A stretch of DNA of 64,000 nucleotides from Acetobacter papayae JCM 25143 (GCF_000613285.1 NZ_BAIN01000003.1:1-64000); one strand, 5' to 3'; positions 16,845 to 27,806 are shown, numbered from the stretch's first letter. Notes: a model not told the origin generated them from the sequence alone. Numbers and translations: made by a program.

Positions 16845-19301
16845 ATGTCCATATCAAGCAAAGCTTATGTAGTGAATGACATGGCCGCAAGAAAAATGCG
16901 TTCACGAGCGCCTCATGTTTTAGGGGCGGCATGGTGCGCAGTTCTTCTGAATGTTGCCGGATACGAGGCCAAGGCAGCGGAACACACCTCGCGGCCTTCT
17001 AAACAGGCCACCAGACAGCCAGATACAACATCGACAGCCATTGCAGGTAAAGAGCCGTCCGGGACGCATGGCAGAACAAAAACGACCAAAACTGCTGGCC
17101 GTGCTCTGGTGGGAGGTAGTGAGACACTTTCGGTGCGCGGTCGCTCACGGAATGAAAGGCGATTGCAGGAACTACAGAAAACGCCGGTATCAGCCTCGCT
17201 TCTGACAGCGCAGACACTTGAGCGTCTGGGTGTCCAGAACACCCGACAACTGGCGCGGTTGACGCCTAACCTGTATATTCCCAACAGCATGCCTGGTTAT
17301 TCGGTCAATAATTATTTCATTCGTGGCATAGGAGAAATCGACCCGCAGGGTGAACCATCGGTAGGGACTTATATCGATGGTGTTTACCTGACCCGCAATA
17401 TGGGCACCATGCAGGAATTGCTGGATGTGGGGGATATCCAGATCGACCGCGGGCCGGTGGTTTTTTCAGGTCACCAATCTGAAGGTGGGGCGGTAAGGAT
17501 CAATACTCTCGTGCCGACCAATACGCGCCATGTCGCAATCCAGACCGGCTATGGCACGTATAATGAATATCAGGTGGGGGTCGCGGCCAGCGGTGCGCTT
17601 ATTCGTGACAAGGTCTATGGCAGCATAGCCTTTGGCCGTCATGCCCGTGATAGCATCGACCATAACTACACGGTTAATAAAGGCACAAACGACATCGACT
17701 ATACGCAGGCGCGTGGCAAACTGCGCTTCACGCCGAATGAGGATTGGGACATTACACTGGCATTTGACGGCACAGTGGATGGCAGCACAAACCGTGGTGT
17801 TGGTAACCTGCTCAATCCTTACATTTACGGCAACTATAACCGGATCTATCCTAAAAATAACTATAGCGAAGCAGGGTTTACCGCCAATATCCGCTATACG
17901 CTTTCTTCACATCTTTCCCTTCATGCGACGACCGGCATACGGGGTTACGACGATAAAGGCATGTATGACAATTTTGGCGATTACTATTCACGCGCCACAC
18001 AAAATCTGAATTACCGTAACCGTGCCTATTCAGAAGATATCCACCTGCATGGAGATTACGGCAAGGTCAGTTTCAACACGGGGGCTTACTTCCTGTATGA
18101 AGCATGGCTTACGCAGCGATGGGCGAATAACGCGCAGGGTACGCTTGCCACGAATACCGCGCCCGATGTGCTGACCATCCCGGTTTTTGGCAACATAAAT
18201 CAGCTTAACCGTAACTGGGCTGTCTATGGGGATGCCACATACCATATCACCCCGACCCTGACCTTTACGGCGGGCCTGCGTTTTAACTGGGAAAGTCATT
18301 CGAATAGTGAAACCCTGTCCTATCTGGGGCCTGCCTCTTCAAAATATGTTGCAACCCCGACAGAGGCACTTGCTGCCCTGAACTGGGGCGCGCCAACCGG
18401 CCTTGCCTGGCAGGCTGATGCATCTACAAGCTACGTTCAGTTGCTCCCCAAGGGTGTATTGAGCTGGCAGGCTCTGCCCAATCTCATGACCTATGTGTCG
18501 ATTTCACAAGGGGGTAAATCTGGCGGTTTCGATTTTCGTGCTCAGACCCCAAGCGCTACAGGCGCGTTACAGGCCACTACGCCTTATCGGCCGGAAACCG
18601 TCACTACATACGAAATCGGTGTCAAGGCAGACCCGGTTCCGGGTCGCGTACGTTTTAACGGTGCCATCTTCTGGAACCAGTTTGACGATATTCAGTTGAC
18701 CGTACCCAACGCGCTGACCGGCCTAACCCAGCGTTATAATGCAGGTAACGGACATTCGGCCGGTGCCGAGATTGAAACCTCCATCAAGATTACAAAAGAT
18801 CTAGACCTGCATTATACCGCCTCTTACCTCTATGCTGTTCTCGACAGCTATTCGGGAACGAGGCAGCAGGTTACGCTGGCCAGCGGTCAGGTTTACAATA
18901 CAACACCCTATGCCGGGGCTGCCCTACCTTATTCTCCTCGTTTCCAGACAATGGGTGCGCTGACCTACCATCTTCCGCTTAACCTGCCCGGACGGTTTGA
19001 AATTGGTGCGGATGTTTCCTTCCAGACTGCCGCCTATACCAGTTCGGCCATTAATCCGCAGACCCGGATCGCGCCACAGACTTATATCAACGCCATGGCC
19101 AGTTGGAGCAGTCCCGACAGGCACTGGAGTGTTCAGGCGACAGGCCGCAATCTGCTCGATCACAGATATATCCAGTCTGAAAGCCTTGGGTTGATGAAGG
19201 AAACAACAAAAACCGGTGCCACTGTGTATGCACCGTATTACGAGGGCGTGTATTTTGCTGATCCACGCACGATTTTTGTATCAGCCAAATATTCATTTTG
19301 A
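16845..19301 (+). CDS. TonB-dependent outer-membrane receptor
   Basis: 818 residues, intact. An N-terminal signal region (to about residue 46, EAKAAE) is followed by a charged linker and a plug domain (TPVSASLLTAQTLERLGVQN; NYFIRGIGEIDPQGEPSVGT; YIDGVYLTRN), then a 22-strand-type barrel ending in SAKYSF. The plug resembles the broad TonB receptor class without copper or siderophore signatures. Placed between an FMN monooxygenase and a DszC-like flavoprotein, it probably carries the same organic substrate across the outer membrane. GAGG precedes the ATG at 16845. Confidence 0.88.
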   Translation: MSISSKAYVVNDMAARKMRSRAPHVLGAAWCAVLLNVAGYEAKAAEHTSRPSKQATRQPDTTSTAIAGKEPSGTHGRTKTTKTAGRALVGGSETLSVRGRSRNERRLQELQKTPVSASLLTAQTLERLGVQNTRQLARLTPNLYIPNSMPGYSVNNYFIRGIGEIDPQGEPSVGTYIDGVYLTRNMGTMQELLDVGDIQIDRGPVVFSGHQSEGGAVRINTLVPTNTRHVAIQTGYGTYNEYQVGVAASGALIRDKVYGSIAFGRHARDSIDHNYTVNKGTNDIDYTQARGKLRFTPNEDWDITLAFDGTVDGSTNRGVGNLLNPYIYGNYNRIYPKNNYSEAGFTANIRYTLSSHLSLHATTGIRGYDDKGMYDNFGDYYSRATQNLNYRNRAYSEDIHLHGDYGKVSFNTGAYFLYEAWLTQRWANNAQGTLATNTAPDVLTIPVFGNINQLNRNWAVYGDATYHITPTLTFTAGLRFNWESHSNSETLSYLGPASSKYVATPTEALAALNWGAPTGLAWQADASTSYVQLLPKGVLSWQALPNLMTYVSISQGGKSGGFDFRAQTPSATGALQATTPYRPETVTTYEIGVKADPVPGRVRFNGAIFWNQFDDIQLTVPNALTGLTQRYNAGNGHSAGAEIETSIKITKDLDLHYTASYLYAVLDSYSGTRQQVTLASGQVYNTTPYAGAALPYSPRFQTMGALTYHLPLNLPGRFEIGADVSFQTAAYTSSAINPQTRIAPQTYINAMASWSSPDRHWSVQATGRNLLDHRYIQSESLGLMKETTKTGATVYAPYYEGVYFADPRTIFVSAKYSF

Positions 19302-19373
19302 ACGTCAGATGGAATTTCTGAACCTGTCTGGCATGCACAAAACCGGTTTGACAGCAAATGGATTAATGGCACT

Positions 19374-20540
19374 ATGAACGGATCATGGATCAATACAATG
19401 CCTGATATCGCAAGTGATGTGCCAGATGAACTGGTGCGGCGCTTCGCCTCGCGCGCAGCCGATTCCGACCGTAAAGGTGAGATCGGGTTCGAAAATATCG
19501 AAGACCTGCGCAAGGGGGGGTATCTCGCTTTGGCGGTGCCACGGCAGCAGGGCGGCGGCGGTGCCTCATTGCGCGAAATTGCGACTGTTGTGGGAAAGGT
19601 AGCGGAAGGTGACCCTTCTACGGCGCTTATTCTCGCCATGCAGTATCTTCAGACCGTTGCTATCGTGCGGTCTGAAAGGTGGCCGGGCACCGTGCGTGAC
19701 GAAGTTATTGAAACCATTGTCCGTTCCGGTGCGCTGCTCAACGCATTGCGGGTCGAGCCGGAGCTAGGAACCCCGGCACGCGGTGGTATTCCGGCTACGC
19801 GGATACGCAGGGATAAGAACCGTTATCTGCTTTCAGGCCGCAAGATTTTTTCCACCGGCTCCTCAGCGCTGCATTGGGGAGTCGTCTGGGCCGCCACAGC
19901 GGAAGAGACCCCACGCATTGGTCAGGTTCTGGTGCCGCTTGCCTCACCGGGCATAAGGATAGAGAAAAGCTGGCACCATCTTGGGATGCGCGCTACCGGC
20001 AGCGACACGATTATTTTCGAAGATGTAGAAGTGCCCGAGCGCTATCTCATCAATTTCGAAAGCAATCATGTCAATCCGGAAACCCCTGCGCTGGCTACTT
20101 GGCACATGGTTATTGTTCCTGTGCTGTATGATGCAATCGCACGTTCAGCCCGTAACTGGTTGATAGACTTTCTCGAAAGTCGCGTGCCGACTGCGCTTGG
20201 GCACCCGCTTTCGACACTGCCGCGTTTTCATGCTGTGTTGGGAGAAATCGACGGGTTGCTGCTTACCAACCGTGCCTTGCTGGAATTCGCATTGGTGCGG
20301 GCAGAAAATCTTATGATCAGTCCAAGCGAAGCCGCGCAAGTCAAGCGCCTGACAACTGAAAACGCCATTATGGCTGTTGCTCGGGCTGTTGAGGTGACAG
20401 GCAACCCCGGTCTTAGTCAGGACAATCCGCTCGAACGCCACTACCGTAATGTTTTGTGTGGGCGCATTCATACACCCCAAGCGGATGCCGTTCTTGAAGG
20501 AGCCGGGCGGGCTGTGTTTGAAAACCAGCGTGGCAACTGA
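19374..20540 (+). CDS. Acyl-CoA dehydrogenase-fold flavoprotein, DszC/SfnB-like
   Basis: 388 residues. The N-terminal helical domain (IEDLRKGGYLALAVPRQQGG; TVVGKVAEGDPSTALILAMQ) is followed by the flavin-contact segment SGRKIFSTGSSALHWGVVWA and KSWHHLGMRATGSDTIIFED. The catalytic Glu of true acyl-CoA dehydrogenases is not obvious near the C-terminus. This matches the flavin monooxygenase branch (DszC, SfnB) that oxidises sulfur compounds with FMNH2. A later Met at 19398 is an alternative start. It follows the TonB receptor by 72 bases and is likely co-transcribed with it. Confidence 0.82.
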   Translation: MNGSWINTMPDIASDVPDELVRRFASRAADSDRKGEIGFENIEDLRKGGYLALAVPRQQGGGGASLREIATVVGKVAEGDPSTALILAMQYLQTVAIVRSERWPGTVRDEVIETIVRSGALLNALRVEPELGTPARGGIPATRIRRDKNRYLLSGRKIFSTGSSALHWGVVWAATAEETPRIGQVLVPLASPGIRIEKSWHHLGMRATGSDTIIFEDVEVPERYLINFESNHVNPETPALATWHMVIVPVLYDAIARSARNWLIDFLESRVPTALGHPLSTLPRFHAVLGEIDGLLLTNRALLEFALVRAENLMISPSEAAQVKRLTTENAIMAVARAVEVTGNPGLSQDNPLERHYRNVLCGRIHTPQADAVLEGAGRAVFENQRGN

Positions 20541-20885
20541 ACAAGGGCAGGGGGTGGCCTGTCAGTCGGTGGATGTTACGGCGAAGAGAAATGGCTTGTG
20601 CCGTACAAAACGGCAGCTTTCGTGTTCATTTTTCTTGCGCGTCTGATCAGAAAAGAGGTGAGTGATTTATTTCTGAAAAATAGAAAATATACGTATAGAA
20701 TGAAATTTATAGTGTGATTTAATTTACATAATACTTATTGAGTTTTGGTGTTTTGTTCGGGTTATAATGAACGAAATTCTAAGGCTATATTAAAGACCTA
20801 GGAGTTTTTAGCTCTTTATATGCCTAGTCCCGACTTTGCGGTAACGCAAAGTCGGATTAGGTGTCGAACAAACGCCTCGAAATGC
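20541..20885. other. Intergenic region between convergent genes
   Basis: About 345 bases, AT-rich in the middle. No gene seen apart from the hairpin at 20823-20861. Confidence 0.4.
20823..20861. terminator. Strong hairpin between convergent genes
   Basis: Perfect 11-bp stem CCGACTTTGCG / CGCAAAGTCGG with a GTAA tetraloop, lengthened by CCTA / TAGG pairing outside. It lies 25 bases past the end of the convergent isomerase-like gene and about 280 bases after the flavoprotein gene. No T run on the plus strand, so probably a bidirectional terminator. Confidence 0.62.
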
Positions 20886-21539
20886 TCAAACAGTATTTTC
20901 TTTTTCCATAACCGCATGACTGAGCGTTTTCATGCTCTGCAATTTACGCTGTAAAAAGTCCAAACGGTCCTGACCCCAGAACAGTTCATTACCCAAGACG
21001 TAAGTGGGTGTGCCAAAAATGCCCAGATGTTCAGCATCTTCAAGGTTTTTGAGCCACGCTTCCATGACTTCTGGTGTGTCTGATGCTGCCAGAAGGGTTT
21101 TCCCGTCTGTACCTGTTGTTTCCTCCACCAATGCGCAGAGTGTCTCAGGGTCTGCTATGTCCCGGTCTTGCGCCCATAGTGCGGACTGGATACCCCATGA
21201 AAGTCCAGCTCCATCCAGCCCCTGTAGATCAGCCGCAATAACCAGACGTGCGGCGGGTTCGATGGTTCGGCATGGATAAAACTTTGGGTCCAGATTCAGG
21301 GGTAGATTCAGGAAGTCACGCCACCGACGTAATTCCACACGGTGATATTCCTGACGCGCGACAGGCCTTGTGCGCAGAGGAATGCCCCCATTAGCCTGAA
21401 TAATACGGATAGGCCGCAGAATCAGACTGGCCCCTTCCTGCGCAACGATCTGCCTGAGCTTGGGAAACCCCAAATATGCCCATGGGGAGGAGATGCCATA
21501 AAAAGCTTCTACCACAGGGCGTGTATCGGTTTTGTTCAT
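20886..21539 (-). CDS. 2-hydroxychromene-2-carboxylate isomerase-like (DsbA superfamily)
   Basis: 217 residues from the ATG at 21539, which has AAGGA eight bases upstream. The fold is thioredoxin-like: VEAFYGISSPWAYLGFPKLR near the start, with the Ser of the glutathione site, and the family end LGIFGTPTYVLGNELFWGQD. Characterised members isomerise an aromatic breakdown product using glutathione. Related proteins also take part in other thiol-dependent conversions. It is divergent from the second TonB receptor, and the substrate here is unknown. Confidence 0.83.
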   Translation of the reverse strand: MNKTDTRPVVEAFYGISSPWAYLGFPKLRQIVAQEGASLILRPIRIIQANGGIPLRTRPVARQEYHRVELRRWRDFLNLPLNLDPKFYPCRTIEPAARLVIAADLQGLDGAGLSWGIQSALWAQDRDIADPETLCALVEETTGTDGKTLLAASDTPEVMEAWLKNLEDAEHLGIFGTPTYVLGNELFWGQDRLDFLQRKLQSMKTLSHAVMEKENTV

Positions 21540-21989
21540 GATGGATGTCCTTATCATTACAGAAGACATTGTCTGAAGGGCGTGTATTCTTGCGTGGTTG
21601 AACGACTCCTTGCGTGAATTACCGCTGTTTGTCGCCCCCTCGCTTTTGCAGCCTCTGCCTCAAAGTGTTCGGTTCATAGTTTTGCCAGGCGTTTTGAACC
21701 TTCTTTTCATACAAAATAATCTTGGCATATAGATTCAGTGCAACACAATTACACTAATTAATAACGTATTAATATTTTGTAACTGTATGTTATAATTGTA
21801 TTTTTTATGAAAAAATGACCCATTTCGTTTTCGATCCTCAACAGGGATGTGCCACGTATGGGCTTCCAAGGCATGAGGTTATTGAATTTATGTTGTCATG
21901 TCATTCATAAACATCATATACGTATGACGAAGGTATATTGTTGATTTATATATTCACTAATAGTGAATGTGTTTTGTGGAGCCTGTGCC
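21540..21989. other. AT-rich divergent promoter region
   Basis: 450 bases between the isomerase-like gene and the next TonB receptor. No gene seen. It holds a LysR-type palindrome at 21757-21773. Confidence 0.45.
21757..21773. promoter_or_regulatory. Palindrome ATTAATA-ACG-TATTAAT, possible LysR site
   Basis: Perfect 7-3-7 inverted repeat in the gap between divergent genes, of the interrupted-dyad kind bound by LysR regulators. The LysR gene at 24388 lies immediately after the receptor gene controlled from this gap and is the natural candidate. Tentative. Confidence 0.45.
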
Positions 21990-24381
21990 ATGGTCTTTGT
22001 TACCGCGAAAGTGCATTTCATACCGGTAGCGTTCGCCCTTACTTGCGTAAGCTCGGTAGCGCTGGCGACCACGGCACCTACGAAAAAATCGGGAACAGAC
22101 AAGATCAGCCATCCGGCGCCTCGCACCGCGTCAGGTGTTGGGAACGCACATCCCAAGGCGGTTAACGGCCGCCAGGAAGATCTGTTTGTCGTGTCTAGCC
22201 GTGCGCCGAATGGTGTTAGCAATACCACGCCGGGTGGTGGGCTTTTGCCTATACAGACCGCGCCGCGGTTGCAAAGCGGTGTAACGCGGGATTTCATAGC
22301 CAAACAGGCGCAGACATCCAACGCGCTGAGTCTTCTCCAGATGTCACCCGGGGCCGTTGTCGGCAGTGCCGATCCTTTGGGCCTGTCAGATCATGCCGGT
22401 ATCAGCGTACGTGGGATGGATGTCAGTGAACTGGGGCTTGTTTTTGAAGGTATGCCGGCTGGCGATCCAATTTATGGCATTGCTGACACTGCGGAATGGC
22501 AGATACGGAAAATATCTCCCGTATTAATCTGACACAGGGCAGCAGTGATATCGCAACCCCGTCCTACAGTGCGGTTGGCGGGCAGATCTCGGCAGAACTT
22601 CGGAACCCTTCAAGAAGGCGCGGTGGCTTTCTGGAACTGAGCGGTGGCACCCATGCCACGAACAAGGATTTCCTGCGTTTTGACACGGGCGAACTAGGGC
22701 ATTCCGGTGTATATGCTTTTGTTTCAGGCTCTTATACTCGTAACAACAACTGGCGTGGCCCCGGCACAAACCGCCGTTATCATGTGGATGCCAAGCTGAC
22801 CAAGAGCTGGGGTGAGGGAAGCCATACTGCTGTAGTGTTTACGTGGAACACGGTAGATGAATCCCCCACACGTTACCTGTCGCTGTCTCAGTGGCAGCAA
22901 TATGGCCGGTCCTATAACTACGCAGGACAGTACACCCCCGGTTCCACGGATTATTACCGGCAATTCCAGTATGACCGTACATCGGTCATGATCAGCGCGC
23001 CAACGCATTTCATACTGACCAACAGCCTGAGCGCCGATGTTACGCCCTATTATCAGTGGATGAGCGGTTCTGTCCCCAGTGCGACAACGCTAAGCCCGGG
23101 CAAGATCTATTATGGCAACGAATCTGCCGGAACGATTGATTTTCCGACCGTTTACGACGGCAAGGCCGCCGTTGCGGCTATAGCGGGTTCCAACAGCTAT
23201 AATGCAGGGTTCACGGGTAATCTTGCCCTGCACACTGGTATCAATACGCTGCGTGCTGGCTACTGGTATGGCAATCTGAACAAGAATTCCCTGTACGATT
23301 ACGCTCCGATCAGCAGTAACGGCAGTATTATGGATGGCACTATCCGCACCCAGTCCGGAGCCGTGCTGGCGACAAAGAATTTCCATCTTATGCAGCAGGT
23401 CAACGGTTTTTATATCGAAGATACACTCTCCCTGCTCGACCACCGTCTGGATATTACGGCTGGTTTCAAGGAAGTTCTGATGTCCCGGTCCGGCACGAAC
23501 AATATTCCCGGGGCAACGTATAGCTGGTCCACCAACACGGCTACGCCGCTGCCGCGCATGTCTGTCAGTTACAAGATCACGCCGCAGGATACGGTGTTCT
23601 TCAATGCCTCCACCGGCTTTCATGCGCCTGCGTCCGACGTGCCCTATTATGACGCATTCAACATGTCTACCGGCAAGCTTGCACCCGCGGCCGCACCGAT
23701 CTGAAAAATGAATATGCAATCAGCGAGGAACTGGGCTTCAGGCATACGGGACTGGTCAATGTTTCTGTCGGTCTGTTTAACTATAACTTCACGAACCGTC
23801 AGGTATCCAGCTCGGTGTATGTCGATGGTGCCTTGACCACCAATTTCATCAACGCAGGCGGGCAGACAACCCGTGGTGCTCAGGCTGAACTCGCGCTGCG
23901 GCCATGGCACTATTTCAGCCCCTATGTGTCCGGGCAGTACCTGCATGCCACTCTCGACAACAACCTTGCCGTCGGGAACGATTATCTGCCGACAAAAGGC
24001 AAGACAGCGATCATGAGCCCCAAGTTTACGGCATCAATCGGCATCTCCTATGATGATGGACGCTTTTTCGGGAATGTCTATTTCAATTATGTCGACTCCC
24101 AGTATTCGACATTCATGAACGATGAGAGCATTCCGGCCTACAAGACTGCCAACGCCACACTGGGCTATCGCATGAAATCCTTTGGCTTCCTGCGTAGTCC
24201 GCAGATTATGGTTAATCTGATCAATATCGGAGACAGCAATTACCTGTCGGGGGTTTATTCGGCAAAGACCAATGCCAAGACAACCCGGGGTATCTATGGT
24301 ACATCCATCGCCGGGAGTGCACCCACCTATTACCTTGGTGGTGGTTTTGCGACTGTTGTTGGAATTAGCACAGGCTTTTGA
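21990..24381 (+). CDS. TonB-dependent receptor (two frame breaks)
   Basis: About 797 residues after repair. Start taken at ATG 21990, with GGAG eight bases upstream; a GTG at 21963 is possible. A signal peptide (VHFIPVAFALTCVSSVALAT) is followed by a plug domain (TSNALSLLQMSPGAVVGSAD; HAGISVRGMDVSELGLVFEG) and a barrel. Breaks lie near 22500 (after TAEW) and near 23695 (before TDLKNEYAISEELGFRHTG); each needs one added base. The C-terminus is GISTGF. It leads a catabolic gene set (regulator, monooxygenase, dipeptidase, ABC importer, esterase), so it probably imports that substrate. Confidence 0.83.
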
Positions 24382-24387
24382 TATTTC

Positions 24388-25365
24388 ATGATAACGATGC
24401 GGCAAATCGAGGCGTTCCATGCTGTCATATCCATTGGCAGTATGACAGGGGCTGCGAAATATCTGGGACGAACGCAGTCCGCTGTCAGCCGCCTCATACT
24501 GGAACTGGAACAGGCTACGGGGCTGACGCTGTTCCAGCGCTCAGGTACACGGCTTCGCGCGTCGGAAGATGCCATGCTGCTTTACGAGGAAGTTCGGCGT
24601 TCGTTTATCGGCCTGCGCTCTATCGAGGACAAGGTGCGCGAAATTGCCAGCGGTGTGGGCCGCAGGCGGATTAATGTCGGGGCAACGCCGGCCCTTGCAA
24701 GTGGGATCGTTCCACGGGCCATAGCCCGCATGAATGATGACAGCACAACCACCCTGACAGCCATGACATCGGAAAGTGTATGCCATGCCGTAGCTGATGG
24801 CGGGATCGACCTCGGACTGGTCACGCTGCCTCTGGAGCATGAAAACGTGCACCTGCACTGGATCGGAGAAGCACCCTGTGTGGCGGTTCTGTCAGAGCAG
24901 GATCCGTTGGCGCAAGAAGCCGTGATCTCGCTTAAACATCTTTCTAACCGGCAGATACTGACAGTCGCTAATCCTTTTCGGCTCAGGGGCGTGGTTGACG
25001 TTGCGCTGAAAGCCAACGGCATCAGCACACAGGCCAAGCTTGAAACCAACACCTCCCTGACAGCCGTCTTAGCGGCACGGGAAAACCTGGGTATTGCACT
25101 GGTTGAGCCGGTTACGGCTTACGGTATTCCCGTGCAGGGTACGGTGGTGCGACCACTGGCCGAAATCATACCTTGGGTCTGGAGTGTTCTGACACCTGTT
25201 TTCAGGCCCTTGAACACCGAGGTCGAACGTCTGATCGAAAGTATCGGCAGCCTTGCGGAAGACTTGATCCCGGGCTTTCACCGGCATCCGCCTGAAGATC
25301 TGGAAAAACTTCAAAAGCGACTGTTCAGAGCAGGCGCGGAGGACAAAGCTCGTGGCACACGATAA
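24388..25365 (+). CDS. LysR-family regulator
   Basis: 325 residues. The helix-turn-helix lies at the start: MRQIEAFHAVISIGSMTGAA, then GRTQSAVSRLILELEQATGL. The effector domain follows (RINVGATPALASGIVPRAIA; ILTVANPFRLRGVVDVALKA). Six bases separate it from the receptor stop, and its end overlaps the next gene, so it is transcribed with the genes it may control. It likely senses the substrate of the downstream oxidase and importer genes; the effector is unknown. A second Met at 24397 is an alternative start. Confidence 0.85.
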   Translation: MITMRQIEAFHAVISIGSMTGAAKYLGRTQSAVSRLILELEQATGLTLFQRSGTRLRASEDAMLLYEEVRRSFIGLRSIEDKVREIASGVGRRRINVGATPALASGIVPRAIARMNDDSTTTLTAMTSESVCHAVADGGIDLGLVTLPLEHENVHLHWIGEAPCVAVLSEQDPLAQEAVISLKHLSNRQILTVANPFRLRGVVDVALKANGISTQAKLETNTSLTAVLAARENLGIALVEPVTAYGIPVQGTVVRPLAEIIPWVWSVLTPVFRPLNTEVERLIESIGSLAEDLIPGFHRHPPEDLEKLQKRLFRAGAEDKARGTR

Positions 25366-26807
25366 TGGCCTGACCAGACTGGAAGAGCGGCTGAAACGTG
25401 AAATGGAAGAGCTGAATCTTCCTGCTCGTTCATGGGTTTCCCAGACAAGCCAAGCAAACAAGCCTGATTATGATGTCATTGTCATTGGTGGTGGCATGCT
25501 GGGGCTGTCTGCCACTGCGGGCTTGCTGTTTCAGGCATAACATCGGTGATCTGCCTCGACCGCGCGGAACAGGGGCGTGAAGGGCCGTGGTTGAATTACG
25601 CCCGCATGCCTACCCTACGAACCCCTAAAACTGCTGTGGGGCCAGCGCTCGGTGTTCCTGCCCTGACATTCCGTGCGTGGTTCAGTGCGCAATATGGTGC
25701 CGAGGCCTGGAACGCGCTGGATAAAATTCCAACCCCGATGTGGATGGCGTATCTTTGCTGGTACCGTAAGGTTCTGGATTTGCCAGTGCGCAACCAGACA
25801 AACGTGACGGATATCGCCTTTTGTGACAATGGCTGATAGCAGTCTCGGTCAGGGGGAGTGACGCACCGCTGACGGCCCGCCGTGTTGTGATCGCTACCGG
25901 AATTGACGGGCTGGGACAGCCAGCCCTGCCGCCGGTAGCCAGTAAAATGTCTACGAAATTTTACGCACATTCATCTGACATGGTGAATTTCGAAGCCCTG
26001 CAGGGTAAACGGGTTGGCGTGGTGGGAGCCGGAGCTTCTGCCATGGACAATGCGGCGACAGCGTTGGAAGCTGGTGCCAGCAGGGTGGATCTGTTTGTCA
26101 GGCGGGCGCACCTGCCCGATATCGACAAGTTCAGCGGTATCAGCAATGAAGGGCTGATTGTCGGGTACGTGAGCCTGCCGGATGAAATTAAATGGAAAAT
26201 CATGCGCTCAGGGTATGAGTTTCCGGTTCCGGCCCCGCGTGACAGCGTGCTGCGTGTTTTCCGGCATGCCAATGCCCATATGCGTCTGGGCAGCCCGATT
26301 GTGGATGCGCGAGAGTATGCCGATGGACTGATTGTGCGGACTCCCCATGGCGAGGTGGAACTGGATTACCTTATTTTTGCAACCGGTTTTGCCTGCGCGC
26401 TAGACAAAAGGCCCGAACTGCGCAGGCTTGCCCCTCTGGTACGCCTATGGGAGGACAGCTTTACCCCCGCAGCAGGGGAAGACTGCGCCGGGCTTGCCGC
26501 ACTACCCGATCTGGCAGACGATTTTTCATTTAAAGCCAAAAGCCCCGAACATGCTGCTGAGCTTTCGCGTGTTTACGCATTCAGTTTCGATGCAACACTC
26601 AGCCATGGCAAACTGACTAGTGGTGCGCCCGGGCTGACCGAGGCAGCCCAGCGTCTGGCGCGTGGTATTGTTTCCTCCCTGCTGCGGGAGGATGCAAAAA
26701 TCATCTTGAAACAGTTCGAGGATTACAGTCGTTCCGAACTGCAGGGCAACGAATGGTCGCCAGAACAGGTTGTAACAACCGCTCACACAAAAGAGACAAC
26801 GCCATGA
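25352..26807 (+). CDS. FAD/NAD(P)-dependent monooxygenase-like oxidoreductase (two frame breaks)
   Basis: About 485 residues after repair, GTG start at 25352 inside the end of the LysR gene. There are two dinucleotide folds: YDVIVIGGGMLGLSATAGLL for FAD and GKRVGVVGAGASAMDNAATA for NAD(P). VVIATGIDG and LIFATGFA are the usual ATG motifs of flavin-containing monooxygenases. Breaks near 25538 and 25842 each need one added base. It may oxygenate an N- or S-containing side chain before hydrolysis by the neighbouring dipeptidase-like and esterase proteins. The substrate is unknown. Confidence 0.82.
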
Positions 26808-27806
26808 CACGTGATGCGCAAACGCTTTACAGCAATAGCCTGGTAATAGACGGTCTGCAGACCTGTGCATGGAGCCGACCTGTTTTTGAGGAAATGCGTG
26901 CCGCTGGCCTGACTGTAGTCAATGCTGCTTCCCTCCTGTGGGAAAACTTTAGCGAAGGCATGGCATATATCCGCACATGGGAGCAGCTTTTCGCCGATAA
27001 TGCGGATCTGATTATGCCGATCCGCAATGTGGACGATATTGAAACGGCTAAACGCACCGGCCGGACGGGTATCACCATTGGCTGGCAGAATACGTCTCCT
27101 CTGGAAGACAGGCTGGATTATATCCGCCTGTTCAAACTGCTCGGCGTCAACATCATGCAGTTGACTTATAATACGCAGAATTATTCTGGGGCCGGATATC
27201 TGGAACTGCGCGACAGCGGGCTGACTGGTTTCGGGCGTGAGGTCATTGCTGAAATGAACGCCAAGGTGTGCTGTGCGACCTCAGCCACGTGGGTGACCTG
27301 ACGGCAGCCGAAGTCATTGAGCACTCGCGCAAGCCGGTTTGCATTTCGCATGTGCTGCCCCGAGCCCTGCACGATGTAAAACGTAACAAACCTGATGACC
27401 TGTTCCGGGCCTGCGCCGCCAAGGGCGGTGTGATCGGTCTTAGCCTGTTTGCACCCGGATTGAAGGCTGGCAACGATGCACGATAGAAGATTATCTGGAC
27501 GCGATGTCTTATGTTCTGGACGTTGTGGGTGAAAACCATGTCGCTATCGGCACGGATTTCAGTACGGGGCACCCCCGGCCTGGCCCGTGGCAGGTATGGG
27601 CCAACCGCGATAAGGGCTATGCCCGGCAACTGACCAATTTTGCCCAGACGGTTATCCGTAAACCGGCAGGCATTGCAACAATTACAGAAACACCCAACCT
27701 TGTTCCGGCCATGCTCCGTCGTGGCTGGTCGGAGACACGGATTACAAAAATTCTCGGGGAAAACTGGCTCCGTGTCTTCCGCGAAACATGGACAGCAGAA
27801 ACATGA
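26804..27806 (+). CDS. M19 renal-dipeptidase-like amidohydrolase (two frame breaks)
   Basis: About 334 residues after repair. It starts with ATGA overlapping the stop of the oxidoreductase. The TIM-barrel amidohydrolase pattern is clear: MNIMQLTYNTQNYSG-type strands (VNIMQLTYNTQNYSGAGYLE), LCDLSHVGDLTAAEVIEHS, PVCISH and VGENHVAIGTDFSTGHPRPG. The HxD zinc pair normally seen after VVDGHND is missing (DGLQTCAW), and GWQNTS stands where the bridging Glu is expected, so metal binding must differ. Breaks lie near 27262 and 27484. A substrate with an amide or dipeptide-like bond is likely. Confidence 0.8.
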
